From: Quadrisphaera sp. RL12-1S
GTDB lineage: Bacteria > Actinomycetota > Actinomycetes > Actinomycetales > Quadrisphaeraceae
DNA: 64,000 nt
Assembly: GCF_014270065.1 (NCBI RefSeq)
Contig: NZ_JACNME010000010.1
Span: forward strand, 62,001 to 126,000
Direction: 5' to 3'
In this document: positions 50,001 to 57,628 of the stretch, piece by piece
Layout: every line of letters begins with the position of its first letter
How positions within the stretch are numbered: position 1 is the first letter of the stretch
Notes under the pieces: generated by a model
Told to the model about the DNA's origin: nothing
What the model saw: the letters and a program-made list of their open reading frames with translations, nothing else
Database searches by the model: none
Position numbers and translations under genes: made by a program

Positions 50001-50619
50001 GGTCCTTCTGGATGCGGCGCTCGATCTCGAGCCCGTGGTCCATGACCTCGCAGTAGAAGTTCTCCGCGCCGAAGATGTCGCGGAACTCCGCTGCCGCGGC
50101 CACGGCGGCGTCGTACTGGCCCAGACGCAGGCGGGTCTGCACCTCACCGGACGGGCAGCCCGTCGTCGCGATGATGCCCTTGCCGTAGGTGGTGAGCAGC
50201 TCGCGGTCCATGCGGGGCTTGAAGTAGTGCCCCTCCAGGCTGGCGAGGCTCGCCATCCGGAAGAGGTTGTGCATGCCCGCGGTGTCCTGCGCCCACATCG
50301 TCATGTGGGTGTAGGCGCCGGAGCCGGAGACGTCGTCGCGGCCGGCGCTCGGGTCACCCCACTTCACGCGGGTCTTGTCGCCGCGCGCGGTGCCCGGGGT
50401 GAGGTAGGCCTCCAGGCCGATGACGGGGTTGACCCCGTGCTTGCGCCCGGCCTTCCAGAACTCGTACGCCCCGAAGATGTACCCGTGGTCGGTGGTCGCC
50501 AGCGCCGGCATGCCCATCTCGGCCGCGGTGGCGAACAGCTCGTCGATCCTCGCGGCACCGTCGAGCATCGAGTACTCGGTGTGGTTGTGCAGGTGGACGA
50601 ACGAGTCACCAGCGGGCAT
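47074..50619 (-). CDS. dnaE: DNA polymerase III subunit alpha
   Basis: This 1181-residue protein is the full DnaE length. The PHP domain begins FVHLHNHTEYSMLD (8-21). Polymerase palm signatures are VGPGRGSGAGS (373-383) and the catalytic PDFDIDF (415-421). The finger domain is followed by helix-hairpin-helix and OB-fold segments (VTIAGLITGLQRKMTKQGKQWA, about 1043). It synthesises DNA at the replication fork with beta clamp and epsilon. It is the typical actinobacterial DnaE1 rather than the mutagenic DnaE2. GGAGG lies upstream of ATG 50619. The DUF2567 gene is coupled downstream. Confidence 0.96.
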   Translation of the reverse strand: MPAGDSFVHLHNHTEYSMLDGAARIDELFATAAEMGMPALATTDHGYIFGAYEFWKAGRKHGVNPVIGLEAYLTPGTARGDKTRVKWGDPSAGRDDVSGSGAYTHMTMWAQDTAGMHNLFRMASLASLEGHYFKPRMDRELLTTYGKGIIATTGCPSGEVQTRLRLGQYDAAVAAAAEFRDIFGAENFYCEVMDHGLEIERRIQKDLVRLAKALGIPLVATNDLHYTRPEHHEGHAALLCVQSGSTLADPNRFKFDAEEFYLKTPADMRHLWRELPEACDNTLAIAERCSVEFSEGVGTYMPRYPVPEGESEDSWFVKEVERGLLMRFKGAVPDESRRVAEYEIGVITKMGFSGYFLVVADFIRWAKRNGIRVGPGRGSGAGSIAAYALEITDLDPQRHGLIFERFLNPDRVSMPDFDIDFDERRRGEVIKYVTEKYGESRVAQIVTYGTIKAKQAVKDASRVLGYPFAMGDRITKAMPAAVMGKDVPLSQIFEPTHNRYAEGKEFRELYEAEGDVQKVVETAKQLEGLKRQWGVHAAGVIMSSEPLIDLIPIMRREQDGQVITQFDYPSCESLGLIKMDFLGLRNLTIMDDAVRLVERNRGEKVVLEELELDDPETYALLQRGDTLGVFQFDGGPMRSLLRLMRPDNFEDISAVGALYRPGPMGAGSHTNYALRKNGQQEITPLHPELAEPLKEVLGTTYGLIVYQEQVMSIAQTVAGFSLGQADLLRRAMGKKKKSELDKQYEKFSGGMHERGFSEAAVKALWDVLLPFSDYAFNKAHSAAYGVVSYWTAYLKAHYPAEYMAAVLTSVRDDKDKSALYLNECRRMGVTVLPPDVNESIATYAAVGSDIRFGLAAIRNVGENVVDAIEKAREEKGAFTSFGDFLAKVPAVVCNKRTVESLIKAGAFDSLGAKRRALLSVHEDAVDSVVGLKRQEEKGQYDLFGGLMGDDDEDGVGQGSALSVAVPDLPEWDKKELLAREREMLGLYVSDHPLFGLEHVLSSAADCSVATLLTDESRQDGSMVTIAGLITGLQRKMTKQGKQWAIATVEDLGGAVEVLFFPSSYEQFAHLLAPDAVVVVRGRLSRRDDVPSLHAQDLSVPDTSVAADGPVVITLPEQRCTEPVADRLRGVLQDHRGQTLVHLKLLTTDKQVLVCLDDALRVTPSPSLFGDLKALLGPSCLV

Positions 50620-50769
50620 GGGGCGGGGACCTCCGTGGAGCAGGTGGTGCAGGCGCGGGCGGGGCCTGGGGAAGGAGCCCCACTGTAGGCGCCGGGGACG
50701 ACGGCGGGGGCGTCCCCCGAGCGCCGGTCGGCGCGCCGTGCGGGGCCCCGCGGGCCGTCGCCGGAAGGC

Positions 50770-50846
50770 GTGACGCCCGACGGGCAGAACCCCCCGACAC
50801 GCCGCTCTGGACGCCCTCCAGGGGACTTCTGCCCGTCCGCCGTCAC
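50770..50846. repeat. Family 3 hairpin upstream of dnaE
   Basis: GTGACGCCCGACGGGCAGAA (50770-50789) and TTCTGCCCGTCCGCCGTCAC (50827-50846) pair at 18 of 20 positions, with GACACGCCGC in the loop as in the family 3 locus at 53 kb. It is about 150 bp upstream of dnaE on the plus strand side and just downstream of the next gene. Confidence 0.75.
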
Positions 50847-50859
50847 GCGGCTGCTCTGC

Positions 50860-51456
50860 TCAGACGACCCCGAGCGCCTTGGCGAGCTGTCCGAGCGCGT
50901 ACGTCCCGACCGTCGCCACCTCCGCCACGAGGAGGTGCAGGAGCGCGTGCCGGACGCTGATCCTCTCCACACCCCCGTCCCCGCTGACGGGTGTGGTCTC
51001 CGCCCACTCCCTGACGGCGGCCCCGGCCCGCCTCACCGACGCGTTGCCGGTCCAGTCGGCGATCAGCGAGCCCGAGAGGCCGAAGACACCGATGGTCCGC
51101 ACCGGCGTCGTGATCTCCAGACCTCGCGGCGTCCCCACCCGGAGCACGCGGTCCGGGGAGAGCACCCAGCTGTGGAAGAGCTCCTCCACCCGGAGCTCGC
51201 TGGCGCCCAGGTGGACGCCGGCACTGGCACCGCAGCGCCAGATGAACCACCGGCAGACGCCGATCAGCGCCCCACCCACCACGCAGGACCAGAACCCGTC
51301 GCGGGGCGTCGACACGAAGAGGCCAGACTGGAGGAGCCCGAACAGGCCGGTCGCGGCGAGGACGCAGAAGGTCCGGGTCGAGCGCGAGGTGTGGAAGCGC
51401 CGGCTGCGGCCCCGCCTCCGCGGCGGTCCTGAGCTGTGCACCACGTCCCCGATCAT
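50860..51456 (-). CDS. Hypothetical membrane protein
   Basis: This 198-residue protein has two closely spaced membrane segments (FCVLAATGLFGLLQSGLFV and FWSCVVGGALIGVCRWFIW, about 31-70). A soluble PH-like part with VHLGASELRVEELFHSWV and LEITTPVRTIGVFGLSG follows, and a final hydrophobic stretch LLHLLVAEVATVGTYALG. It is not recognised. The architecture (paired helices and then a beta-rich domain) resembles the PH-like proteins at 16-18 kb, but similarity is not evident. It lies between dnaE and a lipoprotein gene. Confidence 0.55.
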   Translation of the reverse strand: MIGDVVHSSGPPRRRGRSRRFHTSRSTRTFCVLAATGLFGLLQSGLFVSTPRDGFWSCVVGGALIGVCRWFIWRCGASAGVHLGASELRVEELFHSWVLSPDRVLRVGTPRGLEITTPVRTIGVFGLSGSLIADWTGNASVRRAGAAVREWAETTPVSGDGGVERISVRHALLHLLVAEVATVGTYALGQLAKALGVV

Positions 51457-51542
51457 GCCGACGTTCCACCCCGCGGGGCTGCAACAGCGCTGGCGCGAGA
51501 AGCGTCATGATCTCGAGGAGCCGGCGGGACGAGGGGGTCGCT

Positions 51543-52022
51543 ATGAGCGGGGACCGGGTGCTGCGGAGGCCGCGGTGGGCGGTGGCCGTCGTCGTCGCCG
51601 GTCTCGTCACCGCAGCGGCCAGCGGCTGCGACCAGGGCATGAGCGGCATGGGCCTGCCGCACCTCTCGGCCGACGAGCGGGTGGAGGGCGACGCCGTGCC
51701 CTTCCGGGGCACCCTCGAGATCGGGCCGCAGGGCTGCCTCATGGCCCGGCTCACCGACCCGCCGGGTGGCACCGCCGACCGCTGGACCGTCTGGCCCCCC
51801 GGTGCGGAAGCCGTCTACGGCTCCGGCGAGGAGGGCAACGGGGCGGAGGTCGACGGCGAGACGTTCATGGGTGGCGACGCCGTGTCGGGCACCGGCCAGC
51901 TGGTCGACCTGGCGGCGCTGCCTGGCGGCACCTCGCCCGGCAGCTACTTCGAGGGGTCCGGCCGCTACTGCGACGCGCTGGTGGGCGGGGTGCTCGTCAT
52001 CACCGAGGTCCGTCACGCCTGA
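51543..52022 (+). CDS. Putative lipoprotein
   Basis: This 159-residue protein has a basic N-terminus, a hydrophobic stretch (WAVAVVVAGLVTAA) and a lipobox-like end ASGC (Cys29). A mature glycine-rich domain has DAVPFRGTLEIGPQGCLMARL and GTGQLVDLAALPGG. It is expected to be anchored to the outer face of the membrane. ATG 51543 is supported by GAGGGGGTC upstream; an earlier ATG at 51507 would break the signal. It is convergent with the ASCH gene. Function is unknown. Confidence 0.68.
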   Translation: MSGDRVLRRPRWAVAVVVAGLVTAAASGCDQGMSGMGLPHLSADERVEGDAVPFRGTLEIGPQGCLMARLTDPPGGTADRWTVWPPGAEAVYGSGEEGNGAEVDGETFMGGDAVSGTGQLVDLAALPGGTSPGSYFEGSGRYCDALVGGVLVITEVRHA

Positions 52023-52043
52023 CGGTCGAGCGGGGTGACCACG

Positions 52044-52469
52044 TCAACCGTCGCGGTCCACCAGCCGGAAGTGCTCCACCACCACGGGCTCGTGCTCGCG
52101 CAGCACCCAGCCCGGGTCGCCGCAGGCCTGACGGACCTCGGCGGTCACCTCGGTCCAGAACCTCACGTGCTCGGCCCGCCAGTCCGCCGCCCCCGTGAAG
52201 CCCTCACCCTCGGCCGCGGCGACGTCGTCCCCGACCTCCGACATCGGGACGACGACGACGCGCGTCGTCTCCACCACCCCGCGGCTGCGCCCGGCGTGGT
52301 CCACCAGCCGGAGCCGCTCGCCGACGCGCGGCAGCGGGTCCCCCGCCAGGTACTCCACCACCAGCGACGACGTCGCCGTCTTCTCGCCGCGCAGCACCGC
52401 CTGCAGCAGCCGCTCCCCCAGCCCGCCGTCGTCCGGGTGCCCGAAGTCCATCGTCCGCACCCCACCCAC
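52044..52469 (-). CDS. ASCH-domain protein
   Basis: This 141-residue protein has FGHPDDGGLGERLLQAVLRGEKTATSSLV (the GEKTATSS core of ASCH) and LPRVGERLRLVDHAGRSRGVVETTRV. FWTEVTAEVRQACGDPGWVLREHEPVVVEHFRLV closes the fold. ASCH domains bind RNA or nucleotide-like ligands, and some bacterial members hydrolyse N4-acetylcytidine; this one is untested. GTG 52469 is taken as the start; ATG 52451 is also possible. It is convergent with the lipoprotein gene 21 bp away. Confidence 0.75.
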   Translation of the reverse strand: MGGVRTMDFGHPDDGGLGERLLQAVLRGEKTATSSLVVEYLAGDPLPRVGERLRLVDHAGRSRGVVETTRVVVVPMSEVGDDVAAAEGEGFTGAADWRAEHVRFWTEVTAEVRQACGDPGWVLREHEPVVVEHFRLVDRDG

Positions 52470-52523
52470 CCTGCCGCAGCAGGAGTCACGCCGCCGCCGC
52501 CGGAGCCGGTCGCCCGCTGACGG

Positions 52524-52976
52524 TCAGAGGTCGACCTGCCGCAGGTGCTCGGTCACCTCGAAGCCGGCCCGTGCGTACAGGCTCAGCGACCGCCCGCCCG
52601 AGTACACGGTCACGCGCTGCATCCCGCGAGCACGGGCGTCCTCGAGGACGTGGGCGACCAGGCGCGCGCCCCACCCCTGTCCGCGGAGCTCGGGGACCAC
52701 GTACACGCTCTGCAGGTCACCGCGGCGGATGTCGAGGTGGCCCGGGCTCGGCGGCCTCGACACCTCCGCCAACCAGGCCATCCCCACGACCTCCTCGCCG
52801 TCGACGACGACGGAAGCGCGGTGCGTGGCGGTGCTCCGCTCCGCCCAGGCCGTGAACTCCGCGCTGAAGGCCGCAGGGTCCTCGTCGGGGGTGCCGTCAG
52901 TCCGCCACTCGTCCCACCACTGCCACCGGAGCCGGGCGATGGCCGGCAGGTCACCCGGAAGCGCTGCCCGGACCAT
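52524..52976 (-). CDS. GNAT-family N-acetyltransferase
   Basis: This 150-residue protein has MVRAALPGDLPAIARLRWQWW at the start. VVGMAWLAEVSR and LQSVYVVPELRGQGWGARLVAHVL (acetyl-CoA loop RGQGWGARLV) follow, and RVTVYSGGRSLSLYARAGFEVTEHL closes the fold. This is a standard single-domain acetyltransferase. An in-frame GTG 12 bp upstream of ATG 52976 is possible. The next 236 bp hold family 3 repeats, and the divergent SRPBCC gene begins after them. Confidence 0.82.
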   Translation of the reverse strand: MVRAALPGDLPAIARLRWQWWDEWRTDGTPDEDPAAFSAEFTAWAERSTATHRASVVVDGEEVVGMAWLAEVSRPPSPGHLDIRRGDLQSVYVVPELRGQGWGARLVAHVLEDARARGMQRVTVYSGGRSLSLYARAGFEVTEHLRQVDL

Positions 52977-53014
52977 GATCGCCGCCACGGGACCAGCCTC
53001 CAGCGCGTCGGGGC

Positions 53015-53175
53015 GTCCCGTCCAGCATGCAGAAGTGCGGACAGAAGGCCTCTCAGCCACCTTGGGCCGACTTCTGCATGCTGGGCGGGACAGCCCCCGT
53101 GACGTCGGACGTGCAGAAGTCCGCGACACGCCGCCACCGGCCGCCTCAGACCCACTTCTGCCCGTCCGGCGTCAC
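53015..53175. repeat. Family 3 repeats: two adjacent hairpins
   Basis: The first hairpin pairs 53015-53036 with 53070-53091 at 21 of 22 positions, with core AGCATGCAGAAGT. The second pairs 53099-53120 with 53154-53175 at 20 of 22, with core GGACGTGCAGAAGT and GACACGCCGCC in the loop. Both arms share ACTTCTGC(A/C). The element lies between divergent genes, just before the TAGGGT promoter of the plus-strand operon. Confidence 0.8.
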
Positions 53176-53200
53176 AGGGCCCGTCGCCGCCCGGCGTCAC

Positions 53201-53206
53201 TAGGGT
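53201..53206 (+). promoter_or_regulatory. -10 element TAGGGT of the leaderless SRPBCC operon
   Basis: TAGGGT ends 6 nt before ATG 53213, with no Shine-Dalgarno sequence. Confidence 0.5.
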
Positions 53207-53212
53207 CGGCGC

Positions 53213-53926
53213 ATGGGACGCCAGGTCTGGGTGACCACGGCCGTCGTCGGCCCGCCCGACCGCCTCTGGCACCTCACGCAGGACACCGACCACCACCCCC
53301 GGTGGGACCTGCGCTTCAGCTCGATCACCCCCGACGACCACGACGACGACGGCCACCAGCGCTTCACCTACGCCCTCGCCCTGCCGCACCCCCGCCTGCC
53401 GCTGCTGACGGTCCGCGGCACGGGCACCAGCACGGCCGAGCGCCGCGGTGACGACGGCGCGGGCACCTCCGCGATCCGCTTCACCGCCGGCGACGCCCCC
53501 GCCGACCGGCTCTCACCGCTCGCCAGCGGCGCCGGCTTCTGGCGGTACGCCCCGCAGCCCGACGGGCGGACCCGCTTCACCACCGGGTACGACTACCGCC
53601 CCGGCTGGGGCCGCCTCGGCGCCGCGCTCGACCCGTGGCTGACGCGGCCGCTGGTCGGCTGGGCGACGGCGTGGAGCTTCGACAGGCTCCGCCTCTGGGC
53701 CGAGCGCGGCCAGGCCCCCGAGCTGAGCCGGGACCTCGCGCTGGCGTGGACGGCGGCCCGCGTCGTCGTCGTCCTGGTGACCGTCGCCGCGGTGCGGCGG
53801 CGCAGGCCGCGGCTCGCCGCCACCGCCGGGAGCCTCCTGGCGGTCCCCACCCCGGCGGCCGTGCCCAGCGCGCTGCGCTGCGGCCGCCGCCCTACCAGCC
53901 GCCCCACCCGAGGAGGTCACCGGTGA
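53213..53926 (+). CDS. SRPBCC/polyketide cyclase-like domain protein
   Basis: This 237-residue protein begins VWVTTAVVGPPDRLWHLTQDTDHHPRWDLRFSSIT, as in SRPBCC proteins that bind hydrophobic ligands. It goes on with RFTTGYDYRPGWGRLGAALDPWLTRPLVGWATAWSFDRLRLW. A C-terminal hydrophobic helix (TAARVVVVLVTVAAV) is followed by an arginine-rich tail. Ligand and role are unknown. The gene opens an operon with a DUF4166 and a DUF1028 gene, each joined by 4-bp overlaps. Confidence 0.7.
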   Translation: MGRQVWVTTAVVGPPDRLWHLTQDTDHHPRWDLRFSSITPDDHDDDGHQRFTYALALPHPRLPLLTVRGTGTSTAERRGDDGAGTSAIRFTAGDAPADRLSPLASGAGFWRYAPQPDGRTRFTTGYDYRPGWGRLGAALDPWLTRPLVGWATAWSFDRLRLWAERGQAPELSRDLALAWTAARVVVVLVTVAAVRRRRPRLAATAGSLLAVPTPAAVPSALRCGRRPTSRPTRGGHR

Positions 53927-54618
53927 GCGTGGTCCTGGACGCCCTCGGCGACGCTGCCGCCCGCCTGCACCCCCAGCTGCGCCGCAGGTTCGGTGCGAGC
54001 ACGGCCTCCGGGTACAGCTGCGTGGGGCGCGGGGTGATGGAGGAGGTGTGGCACGGGCCGGCGTGGACGCTGCCGTTCCTCCACGTCGGCGCGTGGCGCA
54101 ACATCCTCGTGCCCGACGCCGCCACCGACGTCCCGTTCACCGTCGAGAACTACGCCTACACCGACTCCCTCGGCCGTGAGACGCTGACGGTGGTCCGCAC
54201 CTTCGAGGTCGCACCCGGCCGGCGGCGGCGGTTCGACGCGACCCTCGTCGACGGCTCCCCCGACGGCCAGCCCGGCTCGGGCAAGGTGCTCGACTACCTG
54301 GGCACGCACCAGCACCTCGCCGTCGACCTGCGGCTGCGCGTCGACGAGCACGGCGCGCTGCGCCTCACCTCCCACGGGCAGCGCTTCTACGAGGGGCCGG
54401 TCGGGTTCCGGTTCCCGATGCTCGCCTCGGGCACGGCGGAGCTGCGGGAGGCCTACGACGACGAGCGGGAGCGCTTCACCATCGACGTCCGCGTCACCAA
54501 CCGGCGCTTCGGGCCGCTGGTCGGCTACCGGGGCTGGTTCACCTGCACCTACCCCGAGGTGGTGGGCGACGACGTGCCGGCGTCGGTGAGGCCCCTGCGC
54601 GAGGAGCGCCGCCGATGA
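53923..54618 (+). CDS. DUF4166-domain protein
   Basis: This 231-residue protein starts LDALGDAAARLHPQLRRRFG, as DUF4166 proteins do, and contains GYSCVGRGVMEEVWHG, DVPFTVENYAYTDSLGRETLTVVRTF and LVGYRGWFTCTYPEV at the end. The function of this domain is unknown; homologues often sit beside or are fused to oxidoreductases or polyketide-cyclase-like proteins. GTG 53923 overlaps the previous stop by 4 bp and has AGGAGG 6 nt upstream, so translation is strong. ATGA overlap leads to the next gene. Confidence 0.82.
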   Translation: MSVVLDALGDAAARLHPQLRRRFGASTASGYSCVGRGVMEEVWHGPAWTLPFLHVGAWRNILVPDAATDVPFTVENYAYTDSLGRETLTVVRTFEVAPGRRRRFDATLVDGSPDGQPGSGKVLDYLGTHQHLAVDLRLRVDEHGALRLTSHGQRFYEGPVGFRFPMLASGTAELREAYDDERERFTIDVRVTNRRFGPLVGYRGWFTCTYPEVVGDDVPASVRPLREERRR

Positions 54619-55544
54619 CCCTCTCGATCATCGCCCGCTGCGAGGAGACCGGCTGGTTCGGCTACGCCGTGGCGTCCTGCTGCCTCGCCGTCGGCACCCG
54701 CATCTGCGACGCCCGGCCGGGGGTGGGCACCGTCGCCGTGCAGGACGGCGGCTGGCTGCACTGGCGCGACGCCCTGCTCGACCTGCTCGACCGCGGCCTC
54801 ACCGCCGCCGAGGCCACCGCGATGATCGCTCTGGCCGACGACGCCCCCGCCAGCCAGATCGCGGCCGTCGGAGCCGCCGGCCCGGCCTCGGCCTTCACGG
54901 GTCCGAGCAGCACGCCGCACACCGGACACCGAGCCGAGGGCGCGCTCAGCGCCCAGGCCAACACGATGGCCGTGCCGGGTGTCGCCGACGCCCTGGTCGA
55001 GGCCTTCACCAGCGCCAGCGGCCCGCTCGAGCACCGGCTCGTGACAGCCCTGCTGGCCGCCGACGCCCTCGGCGAGCACGGCCCCGACTACCGCGGCCGC
55101 CAGTCCGCCGCCGTGCGCGTGGTGCCCGCGGAGCGCGGCCGGGTCGCCACCGGAGACGCGGACGACCCCCACCTCGACCTGCGCGTGGACGACTCCGCCC
55201 AGCCCACCCAGGACCTGGCGCGCCTCCTCGACGTCCACCGGGCCCACCGCCACCTCATCGCCTCCGGGATGGCTCAGGACGACGACGAGCGCCTCGCGCA
55301 CGTCCGCCGGGCGGCTGAGGTCGCCCCCGGCGAGCGGGTGGTCGCTCCCCTGCTGGCCATCCGCACGGCGCTGGCCGGAGACGCCGACACCGCCCGGCAC
55401 CTGCTGCACGAGGCCGCCCGGGCCAACCCTGCGACCTGGCAGTGGGCAGCCCGCGCCGCCGAGCGCGCCGCCGCAGCCGGTGGCCCGGGGGCCGAGCTGC
55501 TCGCCGCACTCGTGCGCGAGGAGGCACCCCGCGCCCCCTCCTGA
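54615..55544 (+). CDS. DUF1028-family Ntn-hydrolase-like protein
   Basis: This 309-residue protein has MTLSIIARCEETGWFGYAVASCCLAVG and ARPGVGTVAVQDGG, the usual opening of DUF1028. GALSAQANTMAVPGVADALVEAF and a C-terminal repeat-like region (ERVVAPLLAIRTALAGDADTARHLLHEAA) complete it. The fold is predicted to resemble N-terminal nucleophile hydrolases, but no substrate is known. It ends the operon with the SRPBCC and DUF4166 genes, to which it is coupled by ATGA overlap. Confidence 0.85.
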   Translation: MTLSIIARCEETGWFGYAVASCCLAVGTRICDARPGVGTVAVQDGGWLHWRDALLDLLDRGLTAAEATAMIALADDAPASQIAAVGAAGPASAFTGPSSTPHTGHRAEGALSAQANTMAVPGVADALVEAFTSASGPLEHRLVTALLAADALGEHGPDYRGRQSAAVRVVPAERGRVATGDADDPHLDLRVDDSAQPTQDLARLLDVHRAHRHLIASGMAQDDDERLAHVRRAAEVAPGERVVAPLLAIRTALAGDADTARHLLHEAARANPATWQWAARAAERAAAAGGPGAELLAALVREEAPRAPS

Positions 55545-55569
55545 CGATCACGCGCCTGAGCGCCACCTC
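55542..55569 (+). repeat. Degenerate family 4 repeat
   Basis: TGACGATCACGCGCCTGAGC and the following 8 bases match the inverted family 4 copy at 35056-35083 at 24 of 28 positions. It overlaps the stop codon of the DUF1028 gene. No partner is seen at 31 bp. Confidence 0.5.
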
Positions 55570-55668
55570 GTCGGCTCGTCGGCTCGCAGATGACAGGACG
55601 CCGACGTCCACCTGGGAGCAGACCGGTCTCGGCGCGCGGATCACGTCACGTGGGACCACGCTTCGAGG

Positions 55669-55827
55669 ATGAAGATCCTGCTGATCATCCTGTGCTTCTT
55701 CTTCCCGTTCATCGCGGTGCTCATCAAGGACGGCCTGAGCCCCCGCGTGCTCATCGCCTTCCTGCTGCAGCTGCTGGGCCACATCCCGGGCGTGATCTAC
55801 GGGATCCTGGTCGTCACGCGCGACTGA
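55669..55827 (+). CDS. YqaE/Pmp3-family small membrane protein
   Basis: This 52-residue peptide (MKILLIILCFFFPFIAVLIK..., ending VIYGILVVTRD) has two transmembrane helices (about 2-19 and 28-48). The pattern of PFIAVLIKDGL, then LQLLGHIPGVIYGILVV, matches the Pmp3/UPF0057 group. Members affect membrane potential or salt stress in other organisms. TCGAGGATG gives a close AGG ribosome site. It stands between the DUF1028 operon and the aminotransferase gene. Confidence 0.85.
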   Translation: MKILLIILCFFFPFIAVLIKDGLSPRVLIAFLLQLLGHIPGVIYGILVVTRD

Positions 55828-55949
55828 CCTGTCGCAGCCCCGGGGCCGCCGTCTGGAGGCTGCGGGGACCACCCACCGCGGCCCGTGCGCGAGGACGGGC
55901 CGCGGGAGGCGGAGCGGGCAGCCCGAGCTCGCGTGCCAGAGTTGGTCCC

Positions 55950-57179
55950 GTGAGCAGCGCTGTCCGCCAGGCCGACCGGTTGCGCACGGTGCGCTACGAC
56001 ATCCGGGGGCCGCTGCTGCGCCGCGCCCGTGAGATCGAGGCCGCCGGACACGAGGTCATCAAGCTGAACATCGGCAACCCCGCCGCGTGGGGGCTGCACG
56101 CCCCGGACGGCGTCGTCCGAGGTCTGGTCGAGCACATCAACGACGCCGAGGGCTACAGCGACGCCCGCGGCATCCTGACCGCCCGCGAGGCGGTGTCCGA
56201 CTACTACACCGGGCGCGGCGTGATCGGCGTCGGGCCGGACCACGTGATGCTCGGCAACGGGGTCTCCGAGCTCATCGTCATGACGCTCCAGGCCCTGCTC
56301 GACCCGGGCGACCAGGTGCTGGTCCCCTCCCCCGACTACCCCCTGTGGACGGGCGCGGTGCGCCTGTCCGGCGGCACGGCCGTGCACTACCGCTGCGACG
56401 AGGAGGACGGCTGGCAGCCCGACGTCGCCGACGTCGCGGCCAAGGTCACCCCGGCCACCAAGGCGCTGGTGCTCATCAACCCGAACAACCCGACGGGCGC
56501 GGTGTACTCGCGCGAGACCCTGCTGGCCCTGCTCGACGTGGCGCGCCAGCACGGCCTGCTGGTGCTCGCCGACGAGATCTACGACCACATCCTGTTCGCC
56601 GGCGACGACGGGACCGTCGTGCACGAGCACGCCGCGGCGCTGGCGCCCGACCTCGTGGTGCTCACCCTGTGCGGGCTGTCCAAGAACCACCGCGCGGCGG
56701 GCTTCCGGTCGGCCTGGCTGGCGATCAGCGGCCCCCGCGAGCGCGCCTCCGACTACCTCGACGGCCTCGAGCTGCTGGCCAACATGCGCATGTGCCCCAA
56801 CGTGCCAGCGCAGCACGCGGTGGCCTCGGCGCTGGCCGACCGCGCGAGCATCGACCCGCTGCTGGCGCCCGGGGGCCGGCTGCGCGAGCAGCGCGACCAC
56901 GCGCTGCGCCGCCTGCGCGCCATCCCGGGCGTCTCGTGCGTGGAGCCCCGCGGGGCGCTGTACCTCTTCGCGAAGCTGGACCGCGAGGTCTACCCCGTCG
57001 ACGACGACGAGGCGCTGGTCATGGACCTGCTGAACGCCGAGCACCTGCTCGTCACGCACGGCACGGGGTTCAACCTGCCCACGCCCGACCACCTGCGGAT
57101 GGTGTTCCTGGCACCCGTCGACGTGCTGGACGACGCCGCCGACCGGCTCGAGAGGTTCCTCGCCGGCCGGCGGCGCTGA
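55950..57179 (+). CDS. Pyridoxal-phosphate aminotransferase class I (alanine aminotransferase-like)
   Basis: This 409-residue enzyme has LRTVRYDIRGPLLRRAREIEAAGHEVIKLNIGNPAAWG at the start and LINPNNPTGAVYSRETL. The PLP lysine is in LTLCGLSKNHRAAGFRSAWLA, and NMRMCPNVPAQHAVASAL follows. The sequence agrees with AlaA-type alanine/glutamate transaminases, interconverting pyruvate and alanine; the substrate is inferred. GTG 55950 may be leaderless (AGAGTT 6 nt upstream). The ohr gene converges with an 11-bp gap. Confidence 0.88.
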   Translation: MSSAVRQADRLRTVRYDIRGPLLRRAREIEAAGHEVIKLNIGNPAAWGLHAPDGVVRGLVEHINDAEGYSDARGILTAREAVSDYYTGRGVIGVGPDHVMLGNGVSELIVMTLQALLDPGDQVLVPSPDYPLWTGAVRLSGGTAVHYRCDEEDGWQPDVADVAAKVTPATKALVLINPNNPTGAVYSRETLLALLDVARQHGLLVLADEIYDHILFAGDDGTVVHEHAAALAPDLVVLTLCGLSKNHRAAGFRSAWLAISGPRERASDYLDGLELLANMRMCPNVPAQHAVASALADRASIDPLLAPGGRLREQRDHALRRLRAIPGVSCVEPRGALYLFAKLDREVYPVDDDEALVMDLLNAEHLLVTHGTGFNLPTPDHLRMVFLAPVDVLDDAADRLERFLAGRRR

Positions 57180-57190
57180 GCGCGGCGTGC

Positions 57191-57628
57191 TCAGTCGTCG
57201 GAGACGGTGACCGTCACCTCGATGTTGCCGCGGGTGGCGTTGGAGTAGGGGCACACCTGGTGGGCGGCGTCGGCCAGCTCCTGGGCCTGGACGTGGTCGA
57301 GCTCGGGGATGGTGACCTCGAGGTGCACGGCCAGGCCGTAGCCGCCGCCCTCGACGGGACCGAGGCTGACCTGGGCGCCGACGCTGCTGCCCTCCACGGA
57401 CACCTTGCGCTGACGGGCCTGGCCGAGCAGCGCGGAGTGGAAGCACGCGGCGTACCCGGCGGCGAACAGCTGCTCGGGGTTGGTGCCCTCGCCGGAGCCG
57501 CCCGCCTCCTTCGGGGGCGCGAGCTGCAGGTCGAGCGTGCCGTCGCTGGTGCGGACCTGGCCGGAGCGGCCGGAGCCGGTGCTCAGCGCCTCAGCGGTGT
57601 AGATGGTCTTCTCGAGCTGGGTGGTCAT
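57191..57628 (-). CDS. ohr: Organic hydroperoxide resistance protein Ohr
   Basis: This 145-residue OsmC-fold peroxidase reduces organic hydroperoxides with two thiols. AACFHSALL has the peroxidatic Cys62, and VCPYSNATRGNIEV gives the second Cys126 with the Ohr signature CPYSNATRGN. GQVRTSDGTLDLQL is typical of Ohr rather than OsmC. ATG 57628 has AGGAGGAACCCC directly upstream, an ideal ribosome site. Its start overlaps the stop of the MarR gene by 4 bp, so the two are one operon. Confidence 0.94.
   Translation of the reverse strand: MTTQLEKTIYTAEALSTGSGRSGQVRTSDGTLDLQLAPPKEAGGSGEGTNPEQLFAAGYAACFHSALLGQARQRKVSVEGSSVGAQVSLGPVEGGGYGLAVHLEVTIPELDHVQAQELADAAHQVCPYSNATRGNIEVTVTVSDD

Noticed and set aside
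47197-50688. A 1163-codon frame opposite dnaE
   Set aside because: It is the antisense shadow of dnaE; composition is valine-, leucine- and glutamate-rich without any domain.
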